Origin: an uncultured Patescibacteria group bacterium | GTDB taxonomy: Bacteria; Patescibacteriota; Minisyncoccia; Phycocordibacterales; UBA12088 | NCBI GenBank assembly: GCA_947259245.1 | Contig: CAMYLP010000017.1 | Span: 1 to 42,099, forward strand | DNA: 42,099 nucleotides | Direction: 5' to 3' | Shown: piece by piece, positions 8,701-15,338 of the stretch | How the letters are laid out: every line of letters begins with the position of its first letter | Numbering within the stretch: the first letter of the stretch is position 1 | Program-made: the position numbers and the translations under genes | Notes under the pieces: generated by a model | What the model was told of the DNA's origin: nothing | What the model saw: only the letters and a program-made list of their open reading frames with translations | Databases searched by the model: none

Positions 8701-8817
8701 ATGACAGGTAGAATATTGAACCAGCTAAAGGACTGCCTCTCTCGGTTCTGGGAATGCTACAATAAGGTCACCAAACATACAAAAAGCCCTTGCAAATACT
8801 TTGTAGAAGGAAGGTGA
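8701..8817 (+). CDS. Possible 38-aa peptide
   Basis: ATG at 8701 to TGA at 8815-8817, starting MTGRILNQLKDCLSRFWECY and rich in Lys, Cys and aromatic residues. A second tiny frame (GTG 8814 to TGA 8870, 18 aa, ending VSKRPPA) overlaps its stop, with AAGGAAG directly before the GTG. The stop of the second frame lies in the loop of the terminator at 8859-8884. There is no good Shine-Dalgarno for the first frame and no recognisable family. This may simply be part of a short RNA. Confidence 0.2.
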   Translation: MTGRILNQLKDCLSRFWECYNKVTKHTKSPCKYFVEGR

Positions 8818-8858
8818 AAGAGGCACAAGTGTTCTACAAGTACTCTGTAAGTAAGCGA

Positions 8859-8884
8859 CCACCGGCCTGAGGGCCGGTGGTTTT
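8859..8884 (+). terminator. Intrinsic terminator
   Basis: A perfect 9-bp stem CCACCGGCC/GGCCGGTGG with loop TGAG, followed by TTTT. Confidence 0.75.
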
Positions 8885-9076
8885 GGAAAAGGCCCGCTGG
8901 GCGGGCTCACACTCTGTGAAGGATGATGCCGAGCATGTGGCGCCTTAACTGCCCTGCGTATACATGTTGGTGGTTAAAACAATGCGCCTCGAGTACCTAA
9001 AGCCGTGCGGAATGTGAGATAGATACGGCGTCACCTTCATACGTACACTCCAGCTATGCTGGAGGTTTATAGGATT

Positions 9077-9109
9077 AAGAAAAGAGACCGCAAGCAAGCT
9101 CGCGGTCTC
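9077..9109 (-). terminator. Intrinsic terminator of the 115-aa gene
   Basis: Minus-strand stem GAGACCGC/GCGGTCTC (9109-9102 with 9091-9084) followed by TTTTCTT, 21 bases after the stop codon at 9130. Confidence 0.8.
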
Positions 9110-9129
9110 ATCGAAGTTCGTGATAAGTA

Positions 9130-9477
9130 TCAAAACGACTCAATTTTGATGATACTGTGTGTGGCTGGGCAGCCTAAACCTGGTGATTTTATGTAGTGTA
9201 TGTTTTTTACTTCCATTTCTGCCCATACGCTTGGTGGCTTGCGTGTGTGAAAGATGAAGCTCTTCACGTCCCCATTGTTTGCCTGGTAGATGAGCTGGAA
9301 GTCTTTTGTGTCGCTGCCCCAGTGTATGTTGCTCCCCAGAAAATTCAGAGCCTTAACTTTTCCAGGGCCTGTTGTTTCTGGTTGAAGAAAGTCTGGCAGA
9401 AGTTCAGGCTTTGTTTTATTGATCGTACCTAATGTAATGCCCACAATTACGAACAGAATCATGGAATATTTGATCAT
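9130..9477 (-). CDS. 115-aa membrane-anchored or exported protein, unknown function
   Basis: An N-terminal hydrophobic segment (MIKYSMILFVIVGITLG) acts as a signal or anchor, and about 95 residues would lie outside the membrane. No family is recognised. The gene is visibly more AT-rich than its neighbours, which may point to transfer. It is a self-contained unit: a TTGACA promoter overlapped by a 24-bp palindrome, a leader of about 45 bases, AAGGGGG eight bases before the ATG, and its own terminator. This suggests a regulated accessory gene. Confidence 0.7.
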   Translation of the reverse strand: MIKYSMILFVIVGITLGTINKTKPELLPDFLQPETTGPGKVKALNFLGSNIHWGSDTKDFQLIYQANNGDVKSFIFHTRKPPSVWAEMEVKNIHYIKSPGLGCPATHSIIKIESF

Positions 9478-9528
9478 ACATAACCCCCTTGGGTTTGCAA
9501 AGTGAAGAAAAACTCACCGTCTGCTAGA

Positions 9529-9557
9529 ATAATGACATAATACACATATTATGTCAA
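9529..9557 (-). promoter_or_regulatory. Promoter overlapped by a 24-bp palindromic operator
   Basis: TTGACA (9557-9552), 17-base spacer, CATTAT (9534-9529). The perfect inverted repeat TGACATAATA-N4-TATTATGTCA (9533-9556) fills the space between the -35 and -10, the expected place for a dimeric repressor of the 115-aa gene. Confidence 0.55.
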
Positions 9558-9621
9558 TAATAAGCTCAATGTTGCCTGGTCTATAGAAAAATGAACTCTA
9601 GAAAATAGGCTCGTTTCACGG

Positions 9622-9694
9622 TGGACCATGCCGGACTCGAACCGGCCACCTCACCCATGCCATGGGTGCGCTCTACCAGATGAGCTAATGGCCC
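9622..9694 (-). tRNA. tRNA-Ala(GGC)
   Basis: A 73-nt cloverleaf. Acceptor GGGCCAT pairs with ATGGTCC and includes the G3:U70 alanine identity pair. The anticodon stem CACCC/GGGTG encloses ATGGCAT (anticodon GGC), and the T-loop is TTCGAGT. No CCA is encoded. It lies 36 bases after the response regulator stop and could be cotranscribed with it. Confidence 0.95.
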
Positions 9695-9730
9695 AAAAAG
9701 CACGCGTGCATGCTAACATGCACAACGGGG

Positions 9731-10105
9731 CTAGTCGAGACGCTCCTTGACTCTGCTAACGACATCGTCAAGACGCATGTCCGTCTTAACCAAAAACTCA
9801 CTCATACCGGTGGTCACGGCACGAGCGACCGTTTCTATACTTGAACTATTGGTGAGTAGTATGATCGGAACATTCTTTCCCCAGTCATCCTCCTGCAAGT
9901 GGCGCATAACGTCAAAACCATCCATTTCTGGCATCATAATGTCCAGTAAAATGACATCCGGATGTTCGCTGAGTGCAGTATCCAAACCCTCCCGACCGTT
10001 GGATGCTGTGAGAACCTCTATTCCCTCTTCCTTGAATTTCCGTTCCAACACTTTCACCAACGACTCCTCATCGTCAACGATCAAAACTGTATGCGGGTCA
10101 CTCAT
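9731..10105 (-). CDS. Single-domain response regulator (CheY-like receiver)
   Basis: A 124-aa receiver domain with no output domain. The acidic pair is Asp11-Asp12, phospho-acceptor Asp55 lies in VILLDIMMP, and the switch residues are Thr85 (LLTNSS) and Lys107. It follows the histidine kinase by 53 bases on the same strand and is very probably its partner. Without a DNA-binding domain it must act by protein contact or in a phosphorelay. No Shine-Dalgarno is visible before the ATG. Confidence 0.92.
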   Translation of the reverse strand: MSDPHTVLIVDDEESLVKVLERKFKEEGIEVLTASNGREGLDTALSEHPDVILLDIMMPEMDGFDVMRHLQEDDWGKNVPIILLTNSSSIETVARAVTTGMSEFLVKTDMRLDDVVSRVKERLD

Positions 10106-10158
10106 ATGTATGCTTTTGCTCTAAAAACTCACGACTAAGTAGGTACAGCATACCCTCA

Positions 10159-11514
10159 CTAGGCGCCAGGTGCAACGCGCGGCAGATCAATTGTAAAGGT
10201 CGTGCCCTCATCCAGTATAGACGTGAACTCCATCGTTCCACCTAGTTTTTCGATGAATGCCTTTGTGAGGTACAGGCCAAGACCAGTTCCGTTGGCAGAC
10301 ACCTGCCTCGCGTTGCTTGCACGGAACATTTTTGTGAAGATCTTTGTCTGTTCTGCGGGAGGAATGCCATACCCTGTGTCACGTACGGTAATCGTCGCCC
10401 TGCTTGGGGTAAAGACGCCATCAATTGAAACCGTTGCGCCTACGGGGGAATACTTGATGGCATTTGTGCACAGGTTATGAATGGCAATACGTAACATGGT
10501 CCTATCAGTCGTCAGCGTATCATCCTTGTTGATGGTTTTTTCAATGTTAATGCTCTTCTTGAGTATTTCTGGCGCGAGTTCGGTCAGTATGTCTTCAATC
10601 AGTTTCTTTACATGCAGTCGTTTATACTCAGGAGCAAGAGTGCCCATCTCGATGCGGGATACGGTGAGGAGAGTGGTTATCAATTCGATCATGCGCTCGT
10701 TACCGACGTAGATCTGCTCGAGATATTCACGCATATCATCTGTTACCTGTAGCGTCTTGGTCGTGAGAAGGTAGTCGATGTACCATTTGATGGTCGTGAG
10801 GGGTGTGCGCAGTTGGTGTGATGCAAGGAGAAGGAAATCTGTCTTTACCATGTCGCTTTCCTTCTCCTGTGTAACATCAATCAGGGTGACGAGGTGTTTG
10901 TATGGTATCTGGCTGTCCTTGTCGAGCGAGTAGATGGACACTAAACCCCACCGGTCAGTGCCGGTGAGTGTCGTGATGTTGACTTCCTGTTTGGTGATGG
11001 GAAAACCACGCTCAACTTTCGTGCGCATGAGTGAAGTTTCAGAGCCACCATCATCCCCTTCACGAAGGAGTGAAAAGAAGTTTGTTGCCGAACATTGTTC
11101 CGCGGTACCCCCAAGGAATCGTAGCGTTGCCCGGTTAGGATTGCGTATGACTCCGGTGTCATCCATCAAAAAGTATGGGACCGGACTGTTTTCGTAGAGT
11201 TGTCGAAACTGTTCACGAGAGAGCATTAGATCGGTAACCATCTCTTTGGTGACCCCTTTATTAGATTGTTGGCGCCAGTAACGAAGAAAGGCAATTCCTG
11301 TAGTGCTTGCGGCTATCAAGACACCGCTTGCAAGAATAATGCTTTGCACTCGGTACAGCAGTGCTGCCGAGTACGTACCGGTATCGACGCCAAATATGAT
11401 GAGATTACTGAGAGGGGCTGCAAACACCATCAAGGCAAGGCTCACAACAAACCACACAGCAAGGATGATCCATTCAACTGATTTCCACTTTGCGAGCCAC
11501 TCGGATACCATCAT
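10159..11514 (-). CDS. Membrane sensor histidine kinase with PAS domain
   Basis: 451 aa. There are two transmembrane segments at about residues 14-44 and 55-78. A PAS domain (about 95-215) starts at REQFRQLYENSPVPYFLMD. HisKA follows with phospho-acceptor His233 in LLLASHQLRTPLTT. HATPase_c has N box HNLCTNAIKYSP (346-357), G1 DTGYGIP (379-385), F box KIFTKMF and G2 GTGLGLYL (409-416). All kinase boxes are intact. It phosphorylates presumably the CheY-like protein encoded just downstream; the signal is unknown. An extended -10 (TGC-TATACT) ends seven bases before the ATG, consistent with a leaderless mRNA. Confidence 0.93.
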   Translation of the reverse strand: MMVSEWLAKWKSVEWIILAVWFVVSLALMVFAAPLSNLIIFGVDTGTYSAALLYRVQSIILASGVLIAASTTGIAFLRYWRQQSNKGVTKEMVTDLMLSREQFRQLYENSPVPYFLMDDTGVIRNPNRATLRFLGGTAEQCSATNFFSLLREGDDGGSETSLMRTKVERGFPITKQEVNITTLTGTDRWGLVSIYSLDKDSQIPYKHLVTLIDVTQEKESDMVKTDFLLLASHQLRTPLTTIKWYIDYLLTTKTLQVTDDMREYLEQIYVGNERMIELITTLLTVSRIEMGTLAPEYKRLHVKKLIEDILTELAPEILKKSINIEKTINKDDTLTTDRTMLRIAIHNLCTNAIKYSPVGATVSIDGVFTPSRATITVRDTGYGIPPAEQTKIFTKMFRASNARQVSANGTGLGLYLTKAFIEKLGGTMEFTSILDEGTTFTIDLPRVAPGA

Positions 11515-11521
11515 GATTGTT

Positions 11522-11530
11522 AGTATAGCA
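11522..11530 (-). promoter_or_regulatory. Extended -10, leaderless start of the kinase operon
   Basis: Minus-strand TGC-TATACT, seven bases before the ATG at 11514. No clear -35. Confidence 0.5.
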
Positions 11531-11620
11531 CTTGCATTATGTGCATGTGTAGCAAGTCAAACGAGGCGGACGGATAGATGGTACAATGCAGAGCACGTTA
11601 CCATTAAATAAAACATACCT

Positions 11621-11932
11621 ATGGAGAAAAATGTAGGAACACATGAGGGTCATGTACGCACCATCGCTGCTGCAGTGTTGGTGCTCATCGCGTTCTTTGT
11701 CATCACCAATCCGTACATCCGCATAACTCTTGCACTGATTGCCGGCGTACTTGCTGTGACTGCGTTTGTACACACCTGTCCGATCAACCACATGATCGGG
11801 CGCAACACATGCGGTCCGGTGAAAGCAACGTCTGGATCGGCAGCATCGGGTGATGCCGACGCTGTACATGATGCAGAAGGTCAGGACGACTCTGCGAAAA
11901 TATCAGAGGAGTCCCGCGAAAGCACTTCGTAA
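11621..11932 (+). CDS. DUF2892-family small membrane protein
   Basis: 103 aa with the pattern seen in DUF2892/YgaP-like membrane proteins. The start is MEKNVG; two transmembrane helices (IAAAVLVLIAFFVITNPYI, LALIAGVLAVTAFVHTC) are followed by CPINHMIGRNTC. The acidic, Ser-rich C-terminal tail of about 35 residues looks disordered. TGG-TACAAT about 34 bases upstream is a likely -10. Its last 30 bases overlap the convergent tsaC. The role is unknown. Confidence 0.75.
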   Translation: MEKNVGTHEGHVRTIAAAVLVLIAFFVITNPYIRITLALIAGVLAVTAFVHTCPINHMIGRNTCGPVKATSGSAASGDADAVHDAEGQDDSAKISEESRESTS

Positions 11933-12472
11933 AAGTGCTCCCTCTCTAAGTATCACGACGTGTGTACCTCGGGCATCTACGATAGTCGATGGTGTGTTGC
12001 CCGAGAGTGCACCATGGTCGACCACATGTGCTACACGGCATGTGGTTTGGTCGAGTTGGGAGAGCATGGTCTGCACGTCACGTGGTTGGGCCATGCCCGA
12101 AAGGTTCACGCTCGTGCTCGTGATGGGCTTCTGGAAAGTACGTGCTAGCTCAAGACAAAACGGATGGTTCGGTATGCGAAAACCGGCTGTCCCTTCGCTG
12201 CCTGCTACGGTAGCAAGCTCACTAGATGTTGTCTTCAACACGAGTGTTAGTGGTCCGGGTAGGAATTGTTCAGTGAGTGCCCGTGCGAGTGGCGTGACCT
12301 CCGCGTACATAGAGAGCATGTCGAGGTCAGCAACCATGGCAAGTATTGGCTTGTCAGCAGCCCTTCCCTTTAACTGTCGCACACACTGTACAGCACTCTC
12401 GTTCGTTACGTCAGCACCTAAACCGTACACCGTGTCAGTAGGATACACGATCGTCCCTCCGTTCCGGAGCAC
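11903..12472 (-). CDS. tsaC: L-threonylcarbamoyladenylate synthase (Sua5/YrdC)
   Basis: Makes threonylcarbamoyl-AMP from Thr, bicarbonate and ATP for t6A at position 37 of ANN-decoding tRNAs. The diagnostic stretch GGTIVYPTDTVYGLGAD opens the protein, followed by the KGRAADKPI lysine/arginine motif, PGPLTLVL, GFRIPNHPF and TSTSVNLSG. The single domain of 189 aa is like TsaC rather than long Sua5. No ATG exists in frame before the conserved core; the only usual start is GTG at 12472, and the frame is open for about 11 more codons up to a TAG. tsaD lies close by, and tRNA-Val lies upstream on the same strand. Confidence 0.9.
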   Translation of the reverse strand: MLRNGGTIVYPTDTVYGLGADVTNESAVQCVRQLKGRAADKPILAMVADLDMLSMYAEVTPLARALTEQFLPGPLTLVLKTTSSELATVAGSEGTAGFRIPNHPFCLELARTFQKPITSTSVNLSGMAQPRDVQTMLSQLDQTTCRVAHVVDHGALSGNTPSTIVDARGTHVVILREGALLRSAFAGLL

Positions 12473-12590
12473 TCTGACACATTGTGTGATATCGGTGTTG
12501 ATAGTCTAGAAAGCACTAGTGCGTAGCACAGTGACACGACTCGCCGGTCCTTACTTCAAGTCGGCGCACATACCGTCACCCCGTGGTCGT

Positions 12591-12667
12591 TGGTGGGCGA
12601 TACAGGGCTTGAACCTGTGACCTTTCCCACGTCAAGGGAACGCTCTAGCCAACTGAGCTAATCGCCC
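12591..12667 (-). tRNA. tRNA-Val(GAC)
   Basis: Acceptor GGGCGAT/ATCGCCC, anticodon stem TTCCC/GGGAA with loop TTGACGT (anticodon GAC), T-arm ACAGG-TTCAAGC-CCTGT, and an encoded CCA (12591-12593). It lies 118 bases upstream of tsaC on the same strand. Confidence 0.95.
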
Positions 12668-12709
12668 GTGCGCGCTATAGTACAATGATTGAACACGGTA
12701 AGCAAGGAG

Positions 12710-12718
12710 TGGTACGAT
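12710..12718 (+). promoter_or_regulatory. Extended -10, leaderless start of tsaD
   Basis: TGG-TACGAT followed by seven bases and the ATG at 12726. AAGGAG at 12704-12709 could instead serve a GTG start at 12720, so the two readings compete. Confidence 0.4.
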
Positions 12719-12725
12719 AGTGTAC

Positions 12726-13931
12726 ATGAGGTTGCTTGCAATTGAGACATCGTGTGATGAGACGGCAGTGTCTATTGTCGAATCTGAGGGTACCCCTACT
12801 TCGGCAACATTTCATGTACTTGGTAACGCCCTCTATTCACAGGCAAGCAAGCACGCTGACTACGGTGGCGTCTACCCGTCTCTCGCCAAACGGGAGCACG
12901 CGGCAAACCTAGTGCCCTTGCTGCACAGTGCCCTTACCGAGTCACGTCTTCGTAAGGACGATCCATCCGCGGTCACAAAGCAGGATGCCGAGTATTTAGA
13001 AAAGTTGCTCGTGCGAGAGGATGCGTTGTACCGTTCATTGTTGCGCTATGTGACGGAGCATGGTGCACCAGAGATTGATGCTATCGCGGTCACACAGGGT
13101 CCAGGACTTGAACCAGCTCTTTGGGTTGGTATCAACTTCGCTCGCGCACTTGCCCACCTCTGGCACCTTCCGATCATTCCCGTGAATCACCTTGAGGGTC
13201 ATATTCTTGCAAGTGCGGCCGTTGGTGACGAGAGCACAAGAACGTACACGGTGCACGACATCACGTTCCCCGTCCTGGGCTTGATTCTGTCTGGGGGTCA
13301 TACTGAGTTTGTTCGTGCCGCGAGTTGGGGTGAATATCAGGTAGTCGGTTCTACGCGAGATGATTCCATAGGGGAAGCATTTGATAAGGTCGCGCGGTTG
13401 CTCGACATACCCTACCCAGGTGGACCGGTCTTATCCGATTTAGCATCACGGTGGCGTTCGGCGCAGATCAATAGCATGGCGCAGGGTATGACACTCTTTC
13501 CACGCCCGATGCTGCATTCAGAAGACATCGACTTTTCGTTCTCCGGTCTAAAAACTGCAGTCCTCTACCATGTACGCGAACGTGGCGCACTGTCCGATCG
13601 ACAAAAAGAGGAGATCGCAGCTGAGTTCGAGGAAGCGGTAGCAGATGTGGTGTGTACAAAGATAGTGAGAGCGCTTGCCGTTTATCCGACTCGAACATTT
13701 CTTGTCGGAGGCGGTGTATCTGCAAACAAGTACTTACGCAAACGTATAGCTGCACTCTTTGGGAGCGTCTCAGGTACGGTGCTTGCGCTGCCAGCGACAG
13801 GGCTGTCCACTGACAATGCCATCATGATAGGTATGGCCGGCTACTTTATGCATCTACGAGGTGCAAACAAACTAGAAGCACATGACCCGCTTGTTGCACA
13901 CGGGACATTGAGTATGGAAGCAAAAACATAA
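12726..13931 (+). CDS. tsaD: tRNA N6-adenosine threonylcarbamoyltransferase
   Basis: Transfers threonylcarbamoyl to A37 of tRNA (t6A), completing the pathway begun by TsaC. It begins MRLLAIETSCDETAVSIV, and the metal-binding histidines are His155 and His159 in NHLEGH. ILSGGHTEF, DDSIGEAFDKVAR, YPGGP, FSFSGLKTA and VGGGVSANKYLR follow in family order. At about 402 aa it is longer than the usual 335-345, mainly because of an insert between about residues 62 and 105 (rich in charged residues, RKDDPSAVTKQDAEYLEKLL), before the conserved AVTQGPGLEPAL. The ATG at 12726 was chosen over GTG 12720 because it matches the family start. Confidence 0.93.
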   Translation: MRLLAIETSCDETAVSIVESEGTPTSATFHVLGNALYSQASKHADYGGVYPSLAKREHAANLVPLLHSALTESRLRKDDPSAVTKQDAEYLEKLLVREDALYRSLLRYVTEHGAPEIDAIAVTQGPGLEPALWVGINFARALAHLWHLPIIPVNHLEGHILASAAVGDESTRTYTVHDITFPVLGLILSGGHTEFVRAASWGEYQVVGSTRDDSIGEAFDKVARLLDIPYPGGPVLSDLASRWRSAQINSMAQGMTLFPRPMLHSEDIDFSFSGLKTAVLYHVRERGALSDRQKEEIAAEFEEAVADVVCTKIVRALAVYPTRTFLVGGGVSANKYLRKRIAALFGSVSGTVLALPATGLSTDNAIMIGMAGYFMHLRGANKLEAHDPLVAHGTLSMEAKT

Positions 13932-14135
13932 AGCGCGCCCGAGGCGCGCTGTCATGCTGTCGCGTACGTGCATGTGCTTTGCAACGTCGTGCACGGTGCC
14001 TGTTATGACAACTCCGTCAATTGAGAGGTTCACCGGCCTCCCGACACGGGTGGAAGGTACGGGAGCCGTTGCCCCCTGCCAGACAGTGCGAACACCATCA
14101 CATGCAACTTGTTGTACTGTACGTTCCTGTTTCAT
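13872..14135 (-). CDS. Possible small protein coupled to the signal-peptidase-like gene
   Basis: The ATG at 14133-14135 overlaps the stop of the upstream gene (ATGA), a usual sign of coupled translation. The first 65 or so residues (MKQERTVQQVACDGVRTVWQ onwards) look plausible, with a beta-strand-like middle (SIDGVVITGTVHDVAKHM). The frame then runs through the palindrome at 13932-13950 into the antisense of tsaD before stopping at 13872, so the last 20 residues are doubtful. No family is recognised. Confidence 0.35.
   Translation of the reverse strand: MKQERTVQQVACDGVRTVWQGATAPVPSTRVGRPVNLSIDGVVITGTVHDVAKHMHVRDSMTARLGRALCFCFHTQCPVCNKRVMCF
13932..13950. terminator. Hairpin at the tsaD 3' end
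   Basis: Stem AGCGCGCC/GGCGCGCT with a 3-base loop. On the minus strand it is followed by TTATGTTTTT, so it best terminates leftward transcripts from 14899; it also sits at the tsaD stop. Confidence 0.6.
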
Positions 14136-14899
14136 GTTTGAATACCATATCGATGTCCTGTTGGCACCATTCGCGATACCGCATGACGGTGTCGTCGAGG
14201 TAGTTCAACGGTCATCCCCGAATCATACTCGTGCACCATTGCATCTGCGCGAAGCGTCTCACGTCTGCCTCGGCCCATGCTGCTAAGTCGCCCGCGTATA
14301 CGAGCCATGAGTCCTGGACGTAGTACAACATACTCCCGTTCCTTGCGGCGCTGCTGTCGTGCAGTTACCTTTGAGGGTATACCCCGCTGCAGAGGAACTG
14401 AACGCAAGCGGACCATCCAAGAACTGTTTCTGGCAACCATCAACATGTCGAGCACAAACATAATGAAGGGTACGACGATGAGCCCTACCAGTCCGGCTGG
14501 GTGCTGCAGTGCGCGCACCCATGTGCCTAAGAGTGGTGCCGACGTGAGTACCTCATATGGAAGCTCTCGTGCTGCAAACACAAGCGTCTCATCCGATATT
14601 GTGGGCACAACGCGATAGAAGAGCACGCCATCTCTACGAAGTGTGTTTGTCAACGTGTATGTGATCAATGCGTTACCCTCACCTACTGCGGCAAGCGTAC
14701 CCCCCGAGCTCACAAATGAGGAGTCGCGTACGACCAAAAACGAGGTGCTCCCCTGTTCCGCACCAATCGATATGTCAAACGGTAGTACTCCGCTTACGCC
14801 TGAGAATAGTATGAGCGATACGAAAAATATACCCGCGAGTAAAGCGTACATGAAACCATACAGTAGCTGTGGAGTCCTTGTTGCCATATTCAGTGTCAT
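14132..14899 (-). CDS. Signal-peptidase-I-like membrane protein lacking catalytic residues
   Basis: 255 aa with an N-terminal transmembrane helix (LLYGFMYALLAGIFFVSLILF), an extracytoplasmic beta-rich domain and a second helix (VGLIVVPFIMFVLDMLMV). A basic, Arg-rich cytoplasmic tail follows. The segment APLLGTWVRALQHPAGLVGL resembles the PYLGY...PLGL motif before the C-terminal helix of SipW/archaeal-type signal peptidases. Where the family has Ser-Met-x-Pro there is only VVRDSSFVSSGG, and no catalytic Lys or His is evident, so it is probably not an active peptidase. The first ATG at 14899 or the one at 14887 could be the start. Confidence 0.5.
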   Translation of the reverse strand: MTLNMATRTPQLLYGFMYALLAGIFFVSLILFSGVSGVLPFDISIGAEQGSTSFLVVRDSSFVSSGGTLAAVGEGNALITYTLTNTLRRDGVLFYRVVPTISDETLVFAARELPYEVLTSAPLLGTWVRALQHPAGLVGLIVVPFIMFVLDMLMVARNSSWMVRLRSVPLQRGIPSKVTARQQRRKEREYVVLRPGLMARIRGRLSSMGRGRRETLRADAMVHEYDSGMTVELPRRHRHAVSRMVPTGHRYGIQT

Positions 14900-15338
14900 A
14901 TCTCTGTCTATGCAGCTGTCGGGGTCCGAAGGTTCCCAAGAAGAGTCTTGGGGTCAGACCCCGCGTAGCTGAATATCAGCCCCCTGATCCAGTCACGCTT
15001 TAAGCAAACTTGTTCCTTGCCCGAACCCGTTTGCTCTGATTACATAAATACCACCATATACCATATATACCAATGTGCATATGTAGTAAAAATAAGGACT
15101 GGTCTTTGAGGTCAACAGATGTCCATTGTCCAAGACTTATCGGCTCATTAGAGCCGTAAAAATAGATGTGTCTCACATGACCTTTGAAATGACTTTTATG
15201 TAAGTGGACCTCGTGGAGGCATTTTTACTTGACAAACACAGGGGTATTGGAAACCGAACCGTCGGACACGCATCAGCATGGCTACCATCATCGAACTGTA
15301 GAAGGTACCCTCTTCATGTGCTAGTATCCAGATTATCT
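14900..15338. other. Non-coding region upstream of valS with hairpins
   Basis: No convincing gene. A nested hairpin at 14913-14971 combines CAGCT/AGCTG, CGGGGTC/GACCCCG and an inner CCAAGA-AGAG-TCTTGG. A small palindrome ATCAG-CCCC-CTGAT is at 14976-14989. A further hairpin CGGCTC-ATTA-GAGCCG lies at about 15139-15154. I see no T-box signature for valS. Confidence 0.5.

Larger units (their letters stand above)
8642..9076. other. Mostly non-coding stretch with hairpins
   Basis: No convincing long gene. It holds two tiny overlapping frames (8701-8817 and 8814-8870), a strong hairpin terminator at 8859-8884 and a second GC hairpin at 8892-8906 whose minus-strand side is followed by CTTTTCC. A 7-bp hairpin CTCCAGC-TAT-GCTGGAG lies at 9048-9064. 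Confidence 0.5.

Noticed and set aside
8379-8702. 107-aa minus-strand frame across the palindromic element and ncRNA promoter
   Set aside because: It covers the covarying hairpins, the ncRNA promoter and the first bases of the ncRNA. Its composition is non-protein-like, and the second copy of the element does not keep the frame.
15204-15338. 45-residue N-terminal extension of ValRS
   Set aside because: It lacks homology to the family, a -10 lies just before the ATG at 15339, and the extension contains sequence typical of intergenic DNA.
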